Shown here piece after piece: positions 7,060-12,537 of a stretch of 12,537 bases of DNA. The DNA lies in the NCBI GenBank assembly GCA_002379855.1, contig DFUX01000096.1, positions 1 to 12,537 on the forward strand, read 5' to 3'. Each line of letters opens with the position of its first letter. Within the stretch, counting starts at the first letter, position 1. Made by a program: the position numbers and the translations under genes. The notes beneath the pieces were generated by a model. It was not told where the DNA came from. It was given only the letters and a program-made list of their open reading frames with translations, and did not search any database. This stretch comes from Cloacimonetes bacterium UBA4175 (GTDB taxonomy: Bacteria > Cloacimonadota > Cloacimonadia > Cloacimonadales > Cloacimonadaceae).

Positions 7060-9716
7060 TAGAGTTTCTTGGCTACCTCTTCAAGGATGTAACATTCCAG
7101 CACATCGCCTTCCTTGATATCGGTAAAGTTTTTCAAAGACAATCCGCATTCGGTGCCTGCCCTGGCTTCCGTAACATCGTTGGCATAGTGCTTGAGAGTG
7201 GCAAGTTCGTCCTCAACCACCTGCACATCGTTGCGGAAAAGCCTGACCTTGCAATTACTGCGAATCACTCCACGATCCACCTGACAGCCCGCGACGGTTC
7301 CCACCTTCTTGATCTTGAATACCTGCTTGATCGTGGCTGCGCCGATGCTAACTTCCTCGATATCCGGTGTGAGCATGCCTTCCAGAGACTTGTGAATATC
7401 TTCGATAGCGTCATAGATCACCTGGTAGATCTTGATCTCCACGCCTTCTTCCTCGGCCAGTTTTCTTGCCTGCTGGTTGGCGCGCACATGGAAACCTATG
7501 ATGATTGCGTCGGAAGCGGAGGCCAGGCTGACATCAGCCTCGTTGATTCCACCCACACTTTTGTGGATGATCTCCACCCTTACTTCCTGATTGTTTATCT
7601 TTTGAAATGAGTCTGCCAAAGCTTCGCAAGATCCGTCAGTGTCGGTCTTGAGAATAATCTTCAACTCGAGAACCTGCTCGTCCTTGATACGGGCAAAGAT
7701 GTTTTGCAGACTGGATTTGTTTTGGAATTTCTCGCGCTCCATGCGGATCAGGGTGCGTTCAGAGCTGATATTGCGAGCGGTTTTTTCACTGTCCACCTGG
7801 TTCAGGAAGTCGCCTGCCTTGGGGGTGTCGTTCAGCCCGTAAATTCTGCCCACGTCAGAGGGATTGAGAGATTTGAGCTCATTGCCGCGCTCATCCTCTA
7901 TCTTGCGGATCCTGCCATGTACTGCCCCACACACGATGATATCACCTTTACCGATGGTACCTTCCTGCATCAGGATGGTGGCAACAGAACCCATGCGGGT
8001 ATCTTTTTCCGACTCAATTACAACACCCGAGCCTGGAACCTTACGTTTGGCTTTCAGTTCCATAATCTCAGCGGTTAGCAATATAATCTCGATCAGATTC
8101 AGGATTCCTTCACCTGTAACCACGGAGGTTTTACACCAGGGCACCTCTCCTCCGTATTGCTCCAAAAGCACTCCATATTCCAGAAGTTGCGCCACCACAC
8201 GATCCACGTTGGCGTCAGGCAGATCGACCTTGTTGATTGCGACTATGATCTGCACTCCAGCCGCCTTGGCGTGGTCAATGGCTTCCTTGGTTTGAGGTTT
8301 TAGACCTTCATTGGCAGCAACCACGATTACCGCGATATCTGTCACGTTGGCTCCCCTTGACCGCATAGCTGTGAAGGCTTCATGGCCGGGGGTATCCAAA
8401 AACGTTATCTTATGTTTGTTTATCTCGATTTGATAAGCGCCGATATGTTGAGTTATTCCGCCTGATTCTCCTGCCACAACATTGGTGTTGCGAATATAGT
8501 CCAAAACAGACGTTTTACCATGATCAACGTGCCCCATGATGGTCACCACCGGCGGCCGGGGTTCCTCTTCGACATCCTGATATTGCTCTTTTTCCAGATC
8601 AATCAGTTCCACACCAAACTCATCTTCAAAGCGGAATTCCACCTTGAACTCGTCGCAAATCATCTCAAGAGAGTCGCGATCCAGCCTCTGGTTCATTGTC
8701 ACCAACTGACCCATCATAAAGAACTTGGAGATGATTTCTGCCGGGCTCACATTGATGATCTTGGCCAATTCACTCACAGATGTAAACTCGCGGATCACAA
8801 CTTCCGTGGAACCGATATCTTCCACCTGTTGCGCCTCACGATGGTATTTCTTGCGCTTGGGTGTTTTCTGCAAGGTTTTGCGGATACTGCGCGTTATAGC
8901 GGCATCGTCTTCAACATGCAGGACAGACTTTTGCCTTGGCCTTTTGCTGCTGTCAACCTTTGCTTTGATGTGCTTGCTCTTTTCGCCCAGTTCATCGTGG
9001 CTAATCTTGGCTTTACCAAATTTCTTGCTCTCGGTTTCCTTACCCATATCCAGGGAGATCGGTTCGATTGTGGGCGGAAGTTCAGGAGCCCCAGTTCTTT
9101 TCCGGGAATCTTCAGATCTGCGTCTTGTATCCGGTCTGGCAGTGCCGGCAGACCTTTGAGTTTCCTGACCGGGCTTGCCGCGGGATGTTTCGCGGGGCCT
9201 TCTTTTTACCACTGGAGTTGCTTGTGTGTAAGGAACTATTATGCGGTTGGGAGGTCTCACTTTTTTGACTGGTTCAGGCGCTGGCTCAGCTGGTGGAGCT
9301 TCTTCGGCGGCTGCTTCAACGACCGGTTCTGCCTCAACCTCTTTTCCCTCAGCTTCAGTTTGTTTTTTGGCTTTACCTTTCGCTTTCGCTTTCGCTTTTG
9401 GCTCCGGCTTTGCTTTCTCGGGTTCCGGGGTCTTGGTCTCTTCTGCTGCTTCCGCTCTGGCTTTGGCTTCCAATTCTTCCTCGGCCTGCTCGGTTTTTGC
9501 CGCCTGTCGCATCTCATGGAGGCGTTTACGTTCTTTCTCAGCCTTCTTTTCGATGTCCATCTGCTCATTGTATTTCATCCGGATCTTGTCTGCAACTTCA
9601 ACATCGATCAGACTCATATGGCTCTTGGTCATCACACCCATATCGGTGAGATGTTTTCTCAATGCCATGGTGCTGATCTTCAATTCCTTGGCAAGTTCAT
9701 GTACTCGTATCTGCAC
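7059..9716 (-). CDS. infB: Translation initiation factor IF-2
   Basis: IF-2 is the GTPase that places initiator tRNA on the 30S subunit and promotes subunit joining. I place the start at the GTG at 9714-9716, giving MQIRVHELAKELKIS and 885 residues. It has GGAGG 7 bases upstream and begins exactly at the IF2_N domain; the longer in-frame ATG at 9791 would overlap ylxQ and adds an unrelated 25 residues. Domains: IF2_N (1-52), a Lys/Glu/Ala/Pro-rich linker (about 55-295), a second IF2_N-like module (about 305-365), the G domain with GHVDHGKT (395-402), GGITQ (419-423), DTPGH (441-445) and NKVD (495-498), then domains II-IV to the C-terminus. The G5 region reads SVVTGEG rather than the common SAKTGEG. 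It ends in TAA overlapping the rbfA ATG. Confidence 0.97.
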   Translation of the reverse strand: MQIRVHELAKELKISTMALRKHLTDMGVMTKSHMSLIDVEVADKIRMKYNEQMDIEKKAEKERKRLHEMRQAAKTEQAEEELEAKARAEAAEETKTPEPEKAKPEPKAKAKAKGKAKKQTEAEGKEVEAEPVVEAAAEEAPPAEPAPEPVKKVRPPNRIIVPYTQATPVVKRRPRETSRGKPGQETQRSAGTARPDTRRRSEDSRKRTGAPELPPTIEPISLDMGKETESKKFGKAKISHDELGEKSKHIKAKVDSSKRPRQKSVLHVEDDAAITRSIRKTLQKTPKRKKYHREAQQVEDIGSTEVVIREFTSVSELAKIINVSPAEIISKFFMMGQLVTMNQRLDRDSLEMICDEFKVEFRFEDEFGVELIDLEKEQYQDVEEEPRPPVVTIMGHVDHGKTSVLDYIRNTNVVAGESGGITQHIGAYQIEINKHKITFLDTPGHEAFTAMRSRGANVTDIAVIVVAANEGLKPQTKEAIDHAKAAGVQIIVAINKVDLPDANVDRVVAQLLEYGVLLEQYGGEVPWCKTSVVTGEGILNLIEIILLTAEIMELKAKRKVPGSGVVIESEKDTRMGSVATILMQEGTIGKGDIIVCGAVHGRIRKIEDERGNELKSLNPSDVGRIYGLNDTPKAGDFLNQVDSEKTARNISSERTLIRMEREKFQNKSSLQNIFARIKDEQVLELKIILKTDTDGSCEALADSFQKINNQEVRVEIIHKSVGGINEADVSLASASDAIIIGFHVRANQQARKLAEEEGVEIKIYQVIYDAIEDIHKSLEGMLTPDIEEVSIGAATIKQVFKIKKVGTVAGCQVDRGVIRSNCKVRLFRNDVQVVEDELATLKHYANDVTEARAGTECGLSLKNFTDIKEGDVLECYILEEVAKKL

Positions 9717-9723
9717 TATTGTT

Positions 9724-9728
9724 CCTCC
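9724..9728 (-). promoter_or_regulatory. Shine-Dalgarno site deciding the infB start
   Basis: The minus strand reads GGAGGAACAATAGTG: a perfect GGAGG 7 bases before the GTG at 9714-9716. It lies within the 16-base gap between ylxQ and infB. This supports GTG initiation at 9716 over the upstream in-frame ATG at 9791. Confidence 0.85.
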
Positions 9729-9732
9729 ACGC

Positions 9733-10062
9733 TTAGCCGGCAGCGTAATACTCCAGCATCTTGTCCGCAAATTGCCTGTCCCCGACCCCAAACACAGCAG
9801 TCAGAGGCAGGCCAAGAGCGGCGCTGTATCCGGCTTGTAAACCAAGCCTGATCACTTGTATCTTGCCGCCATAATCTTTTGTGGCGTTGTTAATTCTATT
9901 GAAAGTCCGTTCCGAGGCATCCTCGGCTATCACCACCAGATGCACTTTGTGAGAGTATATGCCTCTCAGGCAGGCATCAGTTCCGCTAACCAGTTTACCT
10001 GCCTTTCGGGCAAATTGCATCAGGTTCATGATCTTTTCCGCATAGGAATGGTTTGCGTTCAT
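9733..10062 (-). CDS. ylxQ: L7Ae/L30e/S12e-type RNA-binding protein (YlxQ-like)
   Basis: This 109-residue protein matches the small L7Ae-like K-turn RNA-binding family commonly found between ylxR and infB. Visible family features are the N-terminal MNLMQFARKAGKLVSGTDA segment (12-30), the central VHLVVIAEDAS strand (40-50) and the C-terminal LGLPLTAVFGVGDRQFA (83-99). The RNA target is not established; K-turn binding is the known property of relatives. Its ATG overlaps the ylxR stop (ATGA) and has AGGAG with a 5-base spacer at 10068-10072, encoded by the last codons of ylxR, so translation is coupled. Length is normal. Confidence 0.9.
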   Translation of the reverse strand: MNANHSYAEKIMNLMQFARKAGKLVSGTDACLRGIYSHKVHLVVIAEDASERTFNRINNATKDYGGKIQVIRLGLQAGYSAALGLPLTAVFGVGDRQFADKMLEYYAAG

Positions 10063-10349
10063 CGCTTCTCCTTCCCAATCGCAGCCGCGGCTGCCGAAAA
10101 GACCGGTTTATGATTGCTTATGGCGAATCTTCGCTTCAATTGCTGCCGTTCCCATTTGTCAAGTCCTATCAGGCATTGCCGGGAATGACAGACGTAATAC
10201 TTGCGTTTTTGCAGCCGGCGCCTGAGATCGAAGACGATCCCCTGGGAAAGCAAGATGAAGCTTAGCAGGCTGTCCTGCTCTTTTCTGCTTCTGCAAACCA
10301 CACATGTTCGCTGTGGCTTATGGCCCATGCTGCTGTTTTTATTAGGCAT
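10059..10349 (-). CDS. rnpM: YlxR/RnpM-family small RNA-binding protein
   Basis: YlxR-family proteins are encoded between nusA and infB; in Bacillus the homologue (RnpM) binds the RNase P RNA and modulates its activity. This 96-residue copy has the family N-terminal signature RTCVVCRSRKEQDSLLSF (14-31) and the second signature YYVCHSRQCL (51-60). Four cysteines (16, 19, 54, 59) form a CxxC...CxxxxC pattern that could bind a metal; that is an inference. The usual GRGAYVC motif reads KRKYYVC here, losing both glycines. The C-terminal half is strongly basic (ERQQLKRRF). The ATG shares one base with the nusA stop (TGATG). A start at Met8 is possible but has no better ribosome-binding site. Confidence 0.88.
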   Translation of the reverse strand: MPNKNSSMGHKPQRTCVVCRSRKEQDSLLSFILLSQGIVFDLRRRLQKRKYYVCHSRQCLIGLDKWERQQLKRRFAISNHKPVFSAAAAAIGKEKR

Positions 10350-11584
10350 CAGAAATACTTTGCCGCTTCCTTAAGGCGTTCCGCTGTTTTTTGGCCCAAA
10401 CCTTCCAGATTGCAGAGTTCATCAACTGAAGCCGCAAATATATCCTGCACAGAGGTGTAGCCAGCCTGCCGCAAGACCTCGGCGATCTTGGCGGTCACAC
10501 CGTCCAGGTCTGTTACGTGGCTCACAGTGCGGCGTTCCTTGGCCATTTTCTCTTCAAACTCTTCCATGGTAAAAATGTCTATCTTCATGCCCGTTAATTT
10601 GGCGGCCAATTTTACATTTTTACCCTGTTTGCCAATGGCAACCACTTTGTCCTGTTCGCTCACAATCACGCTGGCTGCGCGGTTGCGCTCGATGATCACC
10701 CTTTGGATGTTCTCAATACCCAGCGCCTGCGCTATCATCCGCTCAGGATCCTCATCATGCACCACTATATCGATCTGTTCGCCATGCAGTTCACGCCTGA
10801 TGCTGTCGATCTTGGTGCCTTTGGGCCCGATGCAGATGGCAACCGGATCCAGCTTGGGATCTACTGATTGAAGCTCGACCTTGGTTCGGATACCCGGTTC
10901 GCGGACTATCTTCAGGATCTTGATCTTCCCTTCGTAAATCTCCATGATCTCCGCTTCAAATAGCTTTTTAACGAACTCCGGATTTGTGCGGGAAAGGATT
11001 ATCGTCACATTCGACTGATGAGTACGGATGTTGACCACATAGGCTTTGATATTGTCCCCCACGCGGTAGAATTCGTTTTCGATCTGCTCATCCGTGGGCA
11101 ATAAGGCATCGGTGTAGCCAATATCTATTCTGTATCCGCCATTGTCGTCTATGGATTTGATCTTTCCGGTGACAATGGTGTTTTTCTGTTTGTTGAAGTC
11201 GTTCTGGATCTTCTCTTCTTCGAGTTGGCGGATTTTGTCCTGGATCGCTTTTTGAGCTATTTTCACCAATTTGGGTTCAAACTCGCTCATGGCCATGGTC
11301 TTGGTAATATACTGCCCCAGTTCGGCGTAGCGGTCATGTTCTCTTTTGGCCTCTTCCAGAGACATCTCGCCCAACTTGGTCTCCACTTCCACCACCAGGC
11401 ATTTGAACCGCGCCTTGATCATACCGGATTGTTCTTCCACAAACACTTCCAGCTCGCTTTCAGGCTCCAGTTTTTTGGCCAGGGTGCCGGTAATAGACTC
11501 AACTATGATATCCTGAATCAGATCTTTATCAAGCTGTTTGATAGCGGCAAGCTTCACCACCGCATCCATATAATTCGCGCTCAT
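10349..11584 (-). CDS. nusA: Transcription termination/antitermination factor NusA
   Basis: NusA binds RNA polymerase and nascent RNA and affects pausing, intrinsic termination and antitermination. The 411-residue protein has the N-terminal RNAP-binding domain (about 1-130), an S1 domain (about 136-200), KH1 with GPKG at 253-256, and KH2 with GKQG at 318-321. After KH2 comes a helix-hairpin-helix unit (about 358-410, with LEGLGQKTAERLKEAA near the end), an extension missing from short NusA versions such as the Bacillus form. REPGIRTKVELQSVDPKLDP (228-247) is highly characteristic. The ATG overlaps the rimP stop (ATGA). A poly-U stem-loop in the leader 31 bases before rimP is a plausible target for NusA autoregulation. 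Confidence 0.97.
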   Translation of the reverse strand: MSANYMDAVVKLAAIKQLDKDLIQDIIVESITGTLAKKLEPESELEVFVEEQSGMIKARFKCLVVEVETKLGEMSLEEAKREHDRYAELGQYITKTMAMSEFEPKLVKIAQKAIQDKIRQLEEEKIQNDFNKQKNTIVTGKIKSIDDNGGYRIDIGYTDALLPTDEQIENEFYRVGDNIKAYVVNIRTHQSNVTIILSRTNPEFVKKLFEAEIMEIYEGKIKILKIVREPGIRTKVELQSVDPKLDPVAICIGPKGTKIDSIRRELHGEQIDIVVHDEDPERMIAQALGIENIQRVIIERNRAASVIVSEQDKVVAIGKQGKNVKLAAKLTGMKIDIFTMEEFEEKMAKERRTVSHVTDLDGVTAKIAEVLRQAGYTSVQDIFAASVDELCNLEGLGQKTAERLKEAAKYF

Positions 11585-12057
11585 CCTTCACTCTCTTTCT
11601 TTGCCTCTGCCAGATACACTGTCTTGGCCCGGGTGATTGCCTTGAAAGGTATTTCCACCTGATTGCCGCGGTCGTCCAGGGTGATGCTGTCCTGATCCAC
11701 CACAGTAAGCGTTCCCATGGCCGATTGGCGTGATTCGCCATCATCCCACTGCACTGCAACTTTCTCGTTTATGGCGCTTACGTAATGGCTCTTAAGCTTG
11801 AGGGGGCGCTCAATGCCTGGCGAGGAAACTTCCAAAAAATAGCGGTCTGGAATGATGTCCAGCTCTTCCAACTCATCACCCAGAGCACGGCTGAACAGGG
11901 CGCATTCATCGATGGTCACACCGCCTACCTTGGTCAGATAGACAGTAATGATCCGGCCTTTGCCGCTCATTTTTTCCTCAATGTCATACACCGCCAGATG
12001 CATATCTGAGCAGACGCGCTTGGCAATCTCTTCAATTCGCGCACGGTAATATTCCAT
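11581..12057 (-). CDS. rimP: Ribosome maturation factor RimP
   Basis: RimP assists assembly of the 30S subunit and is usually the gene before nusA. The 158-residue protein has the N-terminal alpha-beta domain with GVTIDECALFSRALGDEL (46-63) and the invariant LEVSSPGIERPL (75-86), followed by the small C-terminal SH3-like domain (about 90-158). The ATG is preceded by GGGGAG with a 5-base spacer (12063-12068), a good ribosome-binding site, and it is the first gene of the operon. Length is typical (about 150-160). Confidence 0.95.
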   Translation of the reverse strand: MEYYRARIEEIAKRVCSDMHLAVYDIEEKMSGKGRIITVYLTKVGGVTIDECALFSRALGDELEELDIIPDRYFLEVSSPGIERPLKLKSHYVSAINEKVAVQWDDGESRQSAMGTLTVVDQDSITLDDRGNQVEIPFKAITRAKTVYLAEAKKESEG

Positions 12058-12088
12058 GAGTTCTCCCCTTTTCTCACTCGCTTCGCAG

Positions 12089-12121
12089 AAAAAAAAATAG
12101 CTAACTCGCGTAGCTATCTTT
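12089..12121 (-). terminator. Stem-loop plus U-run in the rimP leader (terminator/attenuator)
   Basis: On the minus strand a perfect 7-bp stem, ATAGCTA / TAGCTAT, with a 7-base CGCGAGT loop, is followed by eight T residues (12089-12096). The stem extends by a G-T wobble and three A-T pairs. This is an intrinsic-terminator layout oriented only to the minus strand, although the stem is poor in G-C pairs and could be inefficient. It ends 31 bases before the rimP ATG. The 6-base segment complementary to part of the stem (GATAGC at 12158-12163 on the plus strand) could form a competing helix, making it a possible attenuator. Confidence 0.6.
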
Positions 12122-12187
12122 CCCGTCTTGCGGCAGTTCTATATCTTTTTGAGGATGGATAGCATAAGCGTTCCAACCCTGTATGTC

Positions 12188-12215
12188 ATTTTCTCAAGCG
12201 GCTATTCCGTGTCAA
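12188..12215 (-). promoter_or_regulatory. Candidate sigma70-type promoter for the rimP operon
   Basis: The minus strand has a perfect TTGACA (12210-12215) and, after 16 bases, GAAAAT (12188-12193), which matches TATAAT at four of six positions. Initiation near 12181 would give a leader of about 125 bases containing the poly-U stem-loop. The -10 is only moderate, so this is tentative. Confidence 0.4.
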
Positions 12216-12434
12216 GCTAAATCTCAGGCCACTCTATCTATTGGAGAAAGAGCGTTTGAATCACTTTTTGTGTCGGTACGATTTTACAGAACGCCGTTTG
12301 ATGTAGTACCCCCCACAAAGAGCATGGACTGCGCATTACTGATCCGTAGTCTGTAATAATTCCACCAAACTGAGTTTTTCACCTTTGCCGATATAAGCCA
12401 CAAATCCCTTAACTTTTGAACATGGCGCTAAATA

Positions 12435-12459
12435 AATGTAAGCATTATAGCATTACATT
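12435..12459. repeat. Imperfect palindrome AATGTAAGC / GCATTACATT
   Basis: Arms AATGTAAGC (12435-12443) and GCATTACATT (12450-12459) are complementary apart from one bulged A, with a 6-base ATTATA spacer. It could be an operator, an RNA hairpin or an element boundary. It overlaps the extended -10 box. Confidence 0.4.
12444..12452 (-). promoter_or_regulatory. Candidate extended -10 promoter (TGCTATAAT)
   Basis: The minus strand reads TGCTATAAT, a perfect extended -10 (TGn-TATAAT). There is no TTGACA-like -35 at the right distance, which extended -10 promoters can tolerate. It sits inside an imperfect palindrome (12435-12459) and would produce a leader of about 380 bases before rimP. The match could be chance in an A+T-rich stretch. 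Confidence 0.35.
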
Positions 12460-12537
12460 CACTAAAATATATAGCAACATTCTGCATATTCCTTCATAGC
12501 TCCGTCCCTTGCTGTTCCTGCGTTTGGTGCCATCATC

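Larger units (their letters stand above)
12183..12537. other. Non-genic segment with short protein-like open stretches; possible dispersed element
   Basis: No recognisable gene lies in the 480 bases before rimP. The outer part has unusual open stretches. On the minus strand, one frame is open at 12462-12536 (24 codons, two ATGs at the start) and again at 12336-12452 (38 codons, no ATG), separated only by TAG-TGA-ATG-TAA. A 32-codon ATG frame (12238-12336) begins with a TAATG junction. On the plus strand an ATG frame of 57 codons covers 12183-12356 and ends in TAATAA. None has a Shine-Dalgarno site. This fits a decayed coding element or an intergenic repeat copied elsewhere in the genome, but repeat status cannot be tested from one copy. 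Confidence 0.4.

Noticed and set aside
7038..7610. A 190-codon plus-strand frame opposite the infB 3' end
   Set aside because: A shadow of the IF-2 C-terminal domains with no ribosome-binding site and no recognisable motif.
8520..9851. A 443-codon open frame on the plus strand opposite infB
   Set aside because: It is antisense to a certain IF-2 gene; its Phe/Leu/Cys-rich translation is the complement of the Lys/Glu/Ala-rich linker codons, and it has no family motifs.
12089..12121. The leader stem-loop as a bidirectional terminator
   Set aside because: On the plus strand the stem is followed by CTTTCCC, not a U-run, and no plus-strand gene runs toward it.

Overview
The window is one long, compact gene cluster. 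Every convincing gene lies on the minus strand, so transcription runs from high to low coordinates. It starts in a roughly 480-base non-coding region (12058-12537) and continues past base 1. In transcription order the genes are rimP, nusA, ylxR/rnpM, an L7Ae-type ylxQ, infB, rbfA, nrnA (DHH/DHHA1), truB, ribF, a 633-residue secreted protein with a type IX secretion (T9SS) sorting tail, a yhaM-like OB-HD exoribonuclease, a yycJ/walJ-like metallo-beta-lactamase-fold protein, and possibly the first 12 codons of another gene.

The core is the classic nusA-infB cluster of transcription, ribosome assembly and RNA modification genes. It is extended by RNA-degradation enzymes (NrnA and a YhaM-like exonuclease). 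Most junctions are overlaps or gaps of a few bases: ATGA at rimP/nusA, ylxR/ylxQ and ribF/633-aa; TGATG at nusA/ylxR; TAATG at infB/rbfA; 3-5 bases at truB/ribF, 633-aa/yhaM and yhaM/yycJ. This points to one co-transcribed and largely translation-coupled unit. The only sizeable internal gap is 97 bases between rbfA and nrnA.

Upstream of rimP I see candidate promoters and, 31 bases before the rimP start codon, a stem-loop followed by eight U residues. That is the layout expected of a terminator or attenuator leader and would fit NusA autoregulation. The outer part of this region (about 12183-12537) holds short protein-like open stretches on both strands, a perfect extended -10 box and an imperfect palindrome. 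It may be a dispersed intergenic repeat or a decayed element.

Organism: a T9SS C-terminal sorting domain together with YlxR, YlxQ and a YhaM-like gene suggests a member of the Fibrobacterota-Chlorobiota-Bacteroidota (FCB) group outside Bacteroidota proper. My best guess is Candidatus Cloacimonadota. This is inferred from gene content and protein style, not from a database match.

The most notable features are the extreme acidic tail of RbfA, the putative leader attenuator and intergenic element upstream of rimP, and the T9SS-type secreted protein coupled by a 4-base overlap to ribF inside a housekeeping operon. I found no CRISPR array, rRNA, tRNA, intact insertion sequence or phage gene.
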